Shown here: positions 7,492 through 13,529 of the stretch, one piece after another
How the letters are laid out: the number at the start of each line of letters is the position of its first letter
Position numbering within the stretch: position 1 is the first letter of the stretch
The notes under the pieces: generated by a model
Told to the model about the DNA's origin: nothing
Seen by the model: the letters and a program-made list of their open reading frames with translations, nothing else
Databases searched by the model: none
Source of the DNA: JAWVZB01 sp033722375
Lineage (GTDB): Bacteria > Actinomycetota > Nitriliruptoria > Nitriliruptorales > Nitriliruptoraceae
DNA length: 17,919 nt
NCBI GenBank assembly: GCA_033722375.1
Contig: JAWVZB010000068.1
Coordinates: 1-17,919, forward strand
Direction: 5' to 3'
Program-made: the position numbers and the translations under genes

Positions 7492-8351
7492 GCCGCCTCG
7501 ACGTCAAGAAGACCTACAAGCTGTTCATCGGCGGGTCCTTCCCGCGCTCGGAGTCGGGGCGCTCCTACGAGGCCACCACCCCGGCCGGTGACTTCCTGGC
7601 GAACGCCGCGCTCGCGTCGCGCAAGGACGCCCGCGATGCCGTCGTCGCGGCCCGCAAGGCCGTGCCCGGTTGGTCCGGAGCCACCGCCTACAACCGCGGC
7701 CAGGTGCTGTACCGGGTGGCCGAGATGCTCGAGGGCCGCCGCGACCAGTTCGCCGCGGAGGTCGCGGCCGGCGAAGGGGTGGCCGAGGACGCCGCCTCGG
7801 CGCAGGTCGACGCCGCCATCGACCGGTGGGTCTGGCACGCGGGCTGGAGCGACAAGTTCAGCCAGATCGACGGGGCCGCCAACCCGATCGCCGGCCCCTA
7901 CTTCAACTTCTCCGTGCCCGAGCCCACCGGCGTCGTCGCCGCCTTCGCCCCGCAGGGGTCGAGCCTGCTGGGGTTCGTCTCCGTCGTGGCCCCGATCGTC
8001 GTCTCCGGCAACACGGTCGTGGTCGTCGCCAGCGAAGAGCGACCGCTGCCGGCGATGTCGCTCGCCGAGGTGCTCGCCACCTCGGACGTGCCCGGTGGGG
8101 TCGTCAACATCCTGACCGGCTCGGTCGACGAGCTGGCCCCACACCTCGCGGCTCACATGGACGTCAACGCCATCGACCTGACCGGGCTGGCGGGGCGGGA
8201 CACCACCGACCTCGAACGGGAGGCTGCGGAGAACGTCAAGCGGGTCGTTCGTCCACCCGCCGAAGAGCCAAGCTGGGAGCAGGTCGCCGACCCCCGGCGC
8301 ATCCTACGGTTCACCGAAACCAAGACCGTCTGGCATCCGATGGGGATCTGA
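7488..8351 (+). CDS. Truncated, non-catalytic aldehyde dehydrogenase homologue
   Basis: The 287-residue product aligns with the N-terminal, coenzyme-binding part of ALDHs: YKLFIGGSFPRSESGRSYEA, then GVVAAFAPQGSSLLGFVSVV, SGNTVVVVASEERPL and VPGGVVNILTGSVDELAPHL. It ends before the catalytic domain, so no catalytic Cys or Glu is present. The IPWNFP oxyanion motif is replaced by APQGSSL (residues 154-160), and the FTGSTEVG loop by DLTGLAGRDTT. The last 16 residues (RFTETKTVWHPMGI region) form a distinct tail. There is no frameshift or remnant of the missing half downstream, since the next gene begins 3 nt later. This points to a maintained pseudoenzyme, perhaps pairing with the preceding ALDH as the inactive domain of two-domain ALDH16 does. 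That role is inferred. Confidence 0.85.
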   Translation: MSRLDVKKTYKLFIGGSFPRSESGRSYEATTPAGDFLANAALASRKDARDAVVAARKAVPGWSGATAYNRGQVLYRVAEMLEGRRDQFAAEVAAGEGVAEDAASAQVDAAIDRWVWHAGWSDKFSQIDGAANPIAGPYFNFSVPEPTGVVAAFAPQGSSLLGFVSVVAPIVVSGNTVVVVASEERPLPAMSLAEVLATSDVPGGVVNILTGSVDELAPHLAAHMDVNAIDLTGLAGRDTTDLEREAAENVKRVVRPPAEEPSWEQVADPRRILRFTETKTVWHPMGI

Positions 8352-8354
8352 CCC

Positions 8355-9323
8355 GTGGGCAGCGAGTCGCCGAGCAGCTCGGCCCCGAGCCGCCGGCAGC
8401 TCGCACGTCTCCGGGACGAGCTCGTCGAGAACCAGGTCTCGTGCCCCCTCCACGGCCCCGTCGGCGACCGGCTGCTCGAGGAGCTCGCCTACGCACGCGG
8501 CCCTCACATCCATGAGTCCCGCGTGCCGACCTACGGCTGTGTCATCCTGGTCGATCCTGACGGCGTCGGCGACGACGTGGCGGCGGAGGTGATCGAGGCA
8601 TCGGACATGGAGACGCCGGTGCTGCGTCGCTTCGCCGACGGCACCCGGGTCTTCCTGGTCGCGGCAGGCGCGCGCACGATCGGCCTGGCCTGCCTGGATC
8701 AGAACGCCGACGAGGAACGGACGGTGATCCGCTTCGTCCGACGCTCCGGAGCGATCGTGATCCGCCGTGCCGATGATGGCCACGTGTCCGTCGTGACCGA
8801 GGCCGGCGTCGCCGTGTGGGACGGGACCCGGTGGCTGCAGAAACCACACGCTGATCGTGCCACGGACCTCCTGCACGGGACGCTGGCCGACACCAACCCC
8901 GACGTCCTCGAGGGGCTCATGGAGCTCTGCCTGCACTGGCTCATGCCGGCCCGCGTCGGAGCGGTGGTCGTGTGGCATCCGGCGAAGCACGCCGACGAGC
9001 TCGACGGGCTCGAGGGCATCCGCACCCTCACCCCGGTCCTCACCGTGACGAACGAGCTCCACCGGCCGGCGCTCCGGAGCGCCGTCTCACAGGCGGACGG
9101 GGCGGTGCTCGTGGGGCCGGCCGGGGACGTGCTCGCCTACGGCGCCACCCTGCTCCCGACCCAGCAGGCGATCGCCGAGATCCCGCCATCGGGGGGGACG
9201 AGACAGACCTCGGCGCACCGCTTCTCGTTCGATCACCCCGAGGCGGTCATCGTGAGCGTCTCCGACGACGGCCCGCTCACCCTCTACAACGACGGGAAGC
9301 GCCTCGACCTGGTCCTCTACTGA
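8355..9323 (+). CDS. Diadenylate-cyclase (DisA_N/DAC)-domain protein with altered RHR motif
   Basis: The 322-residue protein ends in a DAC-like domain (about residues 175-322). Helix LMELCLHWLMPARVGAVVVW is followed by SQADGAVLVGPAGDVLAYGATL, with the DGA motif at 248-250, and GGTRQTSAHRFSFDHPEAVIVSVSDDG. Canonical enzymes have GTRHRAA at the second site; here GTR is kept but His becomes Gln284 and the second Arg becomes Thr285. DAC enzymes join two ATP into cyclic di-AMP, so this one may be altered or inactive, or may represent a divergent subfamily. Residues 1-170 form a separate, probably sensory alpha/beta region without recognised motifs. No membrane segment is seen. The GTG start is 3 nt after the ALDH-like gene, with GGGGAT before it. 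Operon context with aldehyde metabolism is unusual for a DAC protein. Confidence 0.75.
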   Translation: MGSESPSSSAPSRRQLARLRDELVENQVSCPLHGPVGDRLLEELAYARGPHIHESRVPTYGCVILVDPDGVGDDVAAEVIEASDMETPVLRRFADGTRVFLVAAGARTIGLACLDQNADEERTVIRFVRRSGAIVIRRADDGHVSVVTEAGVAVWDGTRWLQKPHADRATDLLHGTLADTNPDVLEGLMELCLHWLMPARVGAVVVWHPAKHADELDGLEGIRTLTPVLTVTNELHRPALRSAVSQADGAVLVGPAGDVLAYGATLLPTQQAIAEIPPSGGTRQTSAHRFSFDHPEAVIVSVSDDGPLTLYNDGKRLDLVLY

Positions 9324-9354
9324 TCGACGGGTGAGGTGTTGCCCCATCGGCCCG

Positions 9355-9360
9355 TAGGCT
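9355..9360 (+). promoter_or_regulatory. -10 element (TAGGCT) for the leaderless Nudix gene
   Basis: TAGGCT is separated by 7 nt from the GTG at 9368, with no Shine-Dalgarno between. It implies that the Nudix gene has its own promoter rather than depending on the deoC operon. Confidence 0.5.
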
Positions 9361-9367
9361 CGCGATC

Positions 9368-9952
9368 GTGAACCGCCCTGCCCCACCCTCCCTCGACGTC
9401 GTCGTCGAGCGCCTCCGCGAGCACGAGCCGTCGCTGATCTCTGCGTCCGTCGGTTGGCGGGCCGCCACTGCGATGATCCTCCACGACCATCCGGATCACG
9501 GGGTGGAACTTCTGCTCATCCAGCGGACCACGCGTCCCGGCGACCGGTGGTCGGGGCAGATGGCGCTGCCCGGCGGGAAGCAAGATCACGGCGACCGCGA
9601 CCTCGCCGCCACCGCCACGCGGGAAGCGCGTGAGGAGGTCGGGATCGACCTCCGGGAGCCGGTCGCGCGGCTGGACGACGTCGGCGGCCGGGTGGTCTCG
9701 AACGCCGTTTCGACGTTCGCGTTCGTGCTGGAGCGACGTCCGACGCTGGTGCTCGAGGAGAAGGAGGTCGACGCGGCGGTGTGGCTGCCCGTCTCGACCC
9801 TGTTCGATCCGGCGTCCGCGGTGCGCTACCGCTACCTGGCGGTGGGCTCGTTCCCGGCGATCGAGCACCGCGGCTACGTGGTCTGGGGACTCACGTACCG
9901 CATCCTCGAGCACTTCGCCGCTGCGCTGGGCCGACAGCTCCCGAAACCGTAA
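9368..9952 (+). CDS. Nudix hydrolase, CoA pyrophosphatase-like
   Basis: The 194-residue protein carries a Nudix box whose catalytic end is REAREEVGI (Arg85-Ile93). It is preceded by LLLIQRTTRPGDRWSGQMALPGGKQD, which resembles the accessory motif of CoA-diphosphatase Nudix enzymes (LLxxRS...GxxxxPGG.xD). Such enzymes hydrolyse CoA or oxidised CoA to 3',5'-ADP and phosphopantetheine. The exact substrate cannot be read from sequence, so a more general Nudix role is possible. GTG 9368 is chosen because a -10 hexamer ends 7 nt before it and no other start with a ribosome site is close. It follows the DAC-like gene by 44 nt and ends just before a strong hairpin. Confidence 0.85.
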   Translation: MNRPAPPSLDVVVERLREHEPSLISASVGWRAATAMILHDHPDHGVELLLIQRTTRPGDRWSGQMALPGGKQDHGDRDLAATATREAREEVGIDLREPVARLDDVGGRVVSNAVSTFAFVLERRPTLVLEEKEVDAAVWLPVSTLFDPASAVRYRYLAVGSFPAIEHRGYVVWGLTYRILEHFAAALGRQLPKP

Positions 9953-9968
9953 AGACCTTCCACAACGC

Positions 9969-9995
9969 GGGAGCCCGGGCGTGGCCCGGGCTCCC
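9969..9995. terminator. Perfect 12-bp inverted repeat between convergent genes, likely bidirectional terminator
   Basis: The arms GGGAGCCCGGGC (9969-9980) and GCCCGGGCTCCC (9984-9995) are exact complements around a GTG loop. It lies 16 nt after the Nudix stop and 20 nt after the stop of the opposing acidic-protein gene. No strong T-tract follows on either strand, as is usual for GC-rich actinobacterial terminators. Confidence 0.7.
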
Positions 9996-10015
9996 TGCGT
10001 CCTCTTCCGGAACGA

Positions 10016-10528
10016 TCAGGGGGCCGGCGGACCGGCGTGGCTCGGCGGACCGGCGTGTGCCGGGGGTCCGGCATGCGGAGGCGGGCCGCTGTTCTCGTCG
10101 TCGTCCTCTGCGTCGAGGTCGTCAGTGTCGAGGTCGTCGGTGTCGTCGCCCTCACCCTTGTCGTTGCACGGGGCGTTCTCCGCCGCCTCGGCCTCGGCGT
10201 CCTCTGGGTCTGCACCGCGCGCGACGAGACTCACGGCCATGCCCTTCTGGCAGCCCTCGAGCTCGGTGTTGTTCGCGAAGTCCGAAACGGTCTGCCCGTG
10301 ATCGTTGGCGTCGGGGTCCCCGGCGTCGTCACCACCCGTGTCCACCTCGATGTCGAGGACCAGGTCGTCGTCCTCGGGTTCCTCGGCCTCTTCGGGCCCT
10401 TCCTGCTGGGCGGTCGCTGCCACCGGCTCCTCGTCGACGGCACCTTCCACGGCGAACGCCGTGAGGCCGCCGAGCAGCGTGATGGCCGCCGCGCTTGCGA
10501 CTGGGCTGAACCAGCGTCGGAACTTCAT
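10016..10528 (-). CDS. Small exported acidic protein with Pro/His-rich repeat tail
   Basis: I do not recognise a named family. The 170-residue product starts with a signal peptide: MKFRRW, a hydrophobic core ASAAAITLLGGLTAFA, and a likely cleavage after residue 26 or 30. The mature part is very acidic (EEPEDDD, DTDDLDAEDDDE). A short region with two cysteines, Cys93 and Cys121, could form a disulfide. The C-terminus repeats AGPPxH (residues 148-170). The combination of acidic runs and spaced histidines suggests metal or cation binding at the cell surface, but this is a guess. A GGAGG site lies 6 nt before the ATG and TAGGTT at 10550-10555 may be its -10. The coding case is good because signal peptide, ribosome site and strand context agree. 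The gene stands alone. Confidence 0.7.
   Translation of the reverse strand: MKFRRWFSPVASAAAITLLGGLTAFAVEGAVDEEPVAATAQQEGPEEAEEPEDDDLVLDIEVDTGGDDAGDPDANDHGQTVSDFANNTELEGCQKGMAVSLVARGADPEDAEAEAAENAPCNDKGEGDDTDDLDTDDLDAEDDDENSGPPPHAGPPAHAGPPSHAGPPAP
10019..10087 (-). repeat. Tandem repeat encoding AGPPxH units
   Basis: An imperfect 15-18-nt unit, seen on the plus strand as GGCGGACCGGCGTG copies, encodes GPPPH, AGPPAH, AGPPSH and AGPPAP at the C-terminus of the acidic exported protein. Such repeats can change copy number between strains. Confidence 0.7.
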
Positions 10529-10549
10529 CGGAACCCTCCGGTCGGGATG

Positions 10550-10555
10550 AACCTA
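10550..10555 (-). promoter_or_regulatory. Putative -10 element (TAGGTT) of the acidic exported protein gene
   Basis: The hexamer lies 21 nt before the ATG at 10528, leaving room for a short leader that contains the GGAGG ribosome site. No clear -35 is visible. The rest of the 150-nt gap up to uppS holds only a short GCCCG/CGGGC hairpin at 10621-10632. Confidence 0.4.
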
Positions 10556-10679
10556 GCTCGGGCCGTCGTGCGTCACGCATGGTTTCGGCAGGGCTCGCCT
10601 GGAACTTGAGGGATTGACTAGCCCGTTCGGGCAGGTGGAACCATGGTGTCATCCCCGCGACGCCGGCCGGACGGGCGGC

Positions 10680-11438
10680 TCAGCCGTCCTCCGGTCGGTC
10701 GACAGCCCCCCCGAAGCGCCGATCGCGCTCCTGATAGTCAGCGATGGCCCGAGCCAGCTCCCGTCGGTCGAAGTCCGGCCACAACGTGTCGAGGAAGACC
10801 AGTTCGGCGTAGGCAGCCTGCCAGAGCAGGAAGTTCGAGAGCCGCCGCTCCCCCGAGGTGCGGATCAGGAGATCCACCGGGGGCATCTCGGGGTCGTAGA
10901 GGCGCGCCCCGAGCGACCGGGCGGTCACCCGACGCAGATCTCCTGCCGCCACCTCCTCGGCGAGAGCCCTCGCCGCGTCGACCAGCTCGGTCTGTCCTCC
11001 GTAGTTGAAGGCCACGACCAGGGTCATGCGCTCGTTGCCTCGAGTCAGCTCCTCGGTGTCCTCGATCATCCGCACCAGCCGCCGAGGCACGGGGCGTGAC
11101 CGCCGGCCGATGAACCGCACCTTGACGCCACGGTCATCGAGCTCGCCGGCGCGGCGGCGTAGCAGGTCCTCGTTGAAGCTCATGAGGAAGCGGACCTCGG
11201 ACGGGGATCGGCGCCAGTTCTCCGTCGAGAACGCGTAGACCGTGAGGTAGTCGAGCCCGAGCTCGAGGGCCCCCTCGACCGCGTCGAACAGGGCCTGCTC
11301 GCCCGCCTCGTGACCGGCGGTGCGTTCGAGACCACGTGCGTTGGCCCAGCGACCGTTCCCGTCCATGATGATGGCGACGTGTCGCGGGATGCGGGCCGGG
11401 TCCAGACCGCTGGCGTAGTCGGGCAAGGCGGCTGACAT
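10680..11438 (-). CDS. uppS: Isoprenyl transferase (cis-prenyltransferase; undecaprenyl diphosphate synthase family)
   Basis: The 252-residue enzyme adds isopentenyl units in cis to an allylic diphosphate to make the polyprenyl carrier needed for peptidoglycan and other envelope polymers. HVAIIMDGNGRWA holds the catalytic Asp26, the same number as in E. coli. It is followed by TVYAFSTENWRRS, VAFNYGGQTELVDAAR, DLLIRTSGERRLSNFLLWQ and DTLWPDFDRREL, all family signatures in the expected order. Actinobacteria often carry two paralogues with different chain lengths, so the product length is uncertain. The ATG at 11438 is preferred to upstream starts because TACGCT ends exactly 7 nt before it and it suits the family length. 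The gene diverges from the zinc-ribbon/PQQ gene. Confidence 0.95.
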   Translation of the reverse strand: MSAALPDYASGLDPARIPRHVAIIMDGNGRWANARGLERTAGHEAGEQALFDAVEGALELGLDYLTVYAFSTENWRRSPSEVRFLMSFNEDLLRRRAGELDDRGVKVRFIGRRSRPVPRRLVRMIEDTEELTRGNERMTLVVAFNYGGQTELVDAARALAEEVAAGDLRRVTARSLGARLYDPEMPPVDLLIRTSGERRLSNFLLWQAAYAELVFLDTLWPDFDRRELARAIADYQERDRRFGGAVDRPEDG

Positions 11439-11445
11439 GGCCGCG

Positions 11446-11451
11446 AGCGTA
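11446..11451 (-). promoter_or_regulatory. -10 element (TACGCT) for leaderless uppS
   Basis: TACGCT on the minus strand is followed by 7 nt and the ATG at 11438, with no ribosome site between. The divergent -10 for the zinc-ribbon gene lies about 55 nt away. Confidence 0.5.
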
Positions 11452-11503
11452 GTGAGGACGCCGACCGGCGAGCCGTGCACGGGCGGGCGCTCCCCCCGAG
11501 GCG

Positions 11504-11509
11504 TACCGT
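11504..11509 (+). promoter_or_regulatory. -10 element (TACCGT) for the leaderless zinc-ribbon/PQQ gene
   Basis: TACCGT is followed by 7 nt and the GTG at 11517. No Shine-Dalgarno is present, which supports this GTG over the upstream in-frame start at 11475. Confidence 0.5.
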
Positions 11510-11516
11510 CGACACC

Positions 11517-12776
11517 GTGGAGTCGTCCCGCAGGTGTCCCGAGTGCTCGACCGCATGGGACGGCGACGCCCGCTTCTGCGGACGCTGTGGGGCACTCCTG
11601 CGGCCACACCTCCGCGCCGCGACCGGCGACGCCACTGCCAGCGCGAGTGCAACGGAACCGGCTGGCGAGGTGCTCCGGACCCGCTCACGGCTCACGACCG
11701 TGCTCGCGCTCCTCGGCGTCGTCTCGCTGATCGGGCTCGTTGCCCTGCTCCGCAGCGGCGCCCCGTCCCCGACGGCCGCCCCCGCTCCGAGCGCCGGTGA
11801 GCCACAGCTCTCCGACGACCTCGTCCGGGCCGGGGAGTCCTCCCTCGGTGAGCTGCGCTGGGAGCGCCCCATCGACGCACGAGCGGGTGTCGTCGGTCAG
11901 CTGGGCACGCTCTTCGTGCACGACGGGAGGCGGCTGCTCGCGCTGAACCGGGGGGACGGGAGCGTGATCTGGTCCACCACCACCCCCCGCGGGATGCTGC
12001 TCGATCCGTTCGCCTCCGGCGTCCCGCTGCTCGGAGTCGACGACGTCCTCCGTGTCCACGCAGCTACCAGCGGTGTCACGTGGTCCCGGCCAGGCGTCCC
12101 GAGCGATGCACCAGCGCTGACCGTCGGCGGCTTCCTCTTCGTGGCCGACGAGGACGCGCTCACGAGCTGGCGGTCCAGCGGGGCGATCCTGTGGCAGATC
12201 GAGCTCCGGGGGGTGCGACATCTGATCGGAGGATCGGGCGCATCGGGCCTGCTGCTCGCGAGCACGTCGAACGAGCTGCACGCCATCCACCCCCTGACCG
12301 GAGCGATCGCATGGAGCGCGCACCTCCCCTCGACCTCCGCTCCCCCGCACCTGGCCGGGGGCCTCGTGGTCGTGGCCGACGGTGAAGGCACGCTGGTGGC
12401 CCGCAACCACCGGACCGGAGACGCGATCTGGACGATCCCGATCCGACGGGTGGTCCAGGTCTCGAGCTTGTCGGACGGCACCGTCCTCGTCGTCGAGCGG
12501 ACCGACTCCGGAGCGAGGTTGCGCTTCCTGAACCCGAGTGACGGCGGCGAGCTCGACGCCGTCGATCTCGGGGACGAGGTCCAGACGATCGCGGCGATCG
12601 GCCCGTACGCCGTGGTCGTCGACCAGGAACACGTGACCGCCTGGCGACCCGCGATCGGACCATCCTGGCAGTTCGACACCCCGATCGGGAACGTCGTCGC
12701 GATCCAGCGATCGGGGGACGACCTGCTGCTCGTCACTCCCTCGACGCTCGTGGCGGTGCACGCGCCCGTGTGGTGA
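11517..12776 (+). CDS. Zinc-ribbon, single-pass membrane, PQQ-like beta-propeller protein
   Basis: The 419-residue protein has three parts. A cytoplasmic zinc ribbon uses Cys7, Cys10, Cys21 and Cys24 (CPEC...CGRC). One membrane helix (about 59-78, LTTVLALLGVVSLIGLVALL) has three arginines just before it, predicting N-in. After a Pro/Ala linker, an extracellular PQQ-like propeller (about 95-419) shows repeated G-x-x-x-W endings: GDGSVIWST, TSGVTWSR, SSGAILWQI, LTGAIAWSA, RTGDAIWTI and IGPSWQFD. The cofactor-binding residues of true quinoprotein dehydrogenases are not evident, so a scaffold or binding role resembling BamB propellers is likelier. The function is unknown. The divergent promoter region shared with uppS hints at a link with envelope synthesis. 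It converges with recO, leaving a 10-nt gap. Confidence 0.8.
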   Translation: MESSRRCPECSTAWDGDARFCGRCGALLRPHLRAATGDATASASATEPAGEVLRTRSRLTTVLALLGVVSLIGLVALLRSGAPSPTAAPAPSAGEPQLSDDLVRAGESSLGELRWERPIDARAGVVGQLGTLFVHDGRRLLALNRGDGSVIWSTTTPRGMLLDPFASGVPLLGVDDVLRVHAATSGVTWSRPGVPSDAPALTVGGFLFVADEDALTSWRSSGAILWQIELRGVRHLIGGSGASGLLLASTSNELHAIHPLTGAIAWSAHLPSTSAPPHLAGGLVVVADGEGTLVARNHRTGDAIWTIPIRRVVQVSSLSDGTVLVVERTDSGARLRFLNPSDGGELDAVDLGDEVQTIAAIGPYAVVVDQEHVTAWRPAIGPSWQFDTPIGNVVAIQRSGDDLLLVTPSTLVAVHAPVW

Positions 12777-12786
12777 CGGCTGAGGG

Positions 12787-13515
12787 CTACCTCGGGACCA
12801 GCTCGTAGGACCGCAGTCGACGGTCGAGGTGGTACTCGACGAAGGCACGGGTGAACGACGCCGCGGTCGAACGCGGTCCCACCTGCGTCGCCGCTGACGG
12901 GAGCCGCTGCCACTCGTTGCCGGCCAGGAGCTGCACCAGCGCGATCGTGTCCGGATCGAGGGCCTTGGTGCCGGGCGGGGCGCAGTCGGCGCACAGCATC
13001 CCGCCGGCGACCACGCTCAGGAAGGGGTGCGGCCCGGCGCTGCGGCAGCTCGAGCAGGCGTCGGTGAAGACGTGGAAGCCGACCGCGGAGGCGAGCCGGA
13101 GCAGGAACGCGTCGGCGAAGATGGCCGGGTAGGGCGGCCGCGCCGCGAGCGCTTCGAGCCCAGCTCGTAGCAGCAGGAACACCCGGTTGTCGCGCTCGCC
13201 CTCCTGGGCGACCACGTCGACCGCCTCGACCATGAGCGCCCCGCAGGTCGACAGCGAGTAGTCCTCCCGCACCTCGGCGTAGCTCCTGATGAGCTCGGCC
13301 TGACGGACCACGTCGAGGTTGCGGCCCTCGTGGAGCTGGAGGTCCACGTGGCTGTAGGGCTCGAGGCGCCCGCCGAACCGCGAGCCGGGACGCCGAACAC
13401 CCTTCGCGACCGCCCGGACCTTGCCCCGCCCCTGGGTCAGGAGGTTGAGGATCCGATCGGTCTCGCCGAGCTTCCAGGTGCGCAGGACGATGCCCTGTTC
13501 CCGGTAGCTGCCCAT
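12787..13515 (-). CDS. recO: DNA repair protein RecO
   Basis: RecO works with RecR (and RecF) to load RecA on SSB-coated single-stranded DNA and to anneal strands. The 242-residue product shows the N-terminal OB-fold pattern REQGIVLRTWKLGETDRILNLLT and the basic GKVRAVAKGVRRPGSRFGGRLEP. A helical region with LEALAARPPYPAIFADAFLLRLAS follows, and then a four-cysteine zinc site (Cys154, Cys157, Cys175, Cys178). The ATG at 13515 starts with MGSYREQGIVL, where homologues begin, and GGGGAGG lies just upstream. It is 14 nt after the SCO1664-family gene on the same strand, so it probably belongs to that operon. The closeness of uppS, recO and glyS is common in Actinobacteria. Confidence 0.93.
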   Translation of the reverse strand: MGSYREQGIVLRTWKLGETDRILNLLTQGRGKVRAVAKGVRRPGSRFGGRLEPYSHVDLQLHEGRNLDVVRQAELIRSYAEVREDYSLSTCGALMVEAVDVVAQEGERDNRVFLLLRAGLEALAARPPYPAIFADAFLLRLASAVGFHVFTDACSSCRSAGPHPFLSVVAGGMLCADCAPPGTKALDPDTIALVQLLAGNEWQRLPSAATQVGPRSTAASFTRAFVEYHLDRRLRSYELVPR

Positions 13516-13529
13516 GCCTCCCCGCCGTC

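Noticed and set aside
7488..8351. Truncated ALDH as a decaying pseudogene
   Set aside because: It has a strong ribosome site, an ATGA overlap, no internal stops, a distinct C-terminal tail and no remnant of the missing half before the next gene.
10621..10632. Short GCCCG/CGGGC hairpin after uppS as a terminator
   Set aside because: Stem of 5 bp with a 2-base loop and no T-run; too weak to call.
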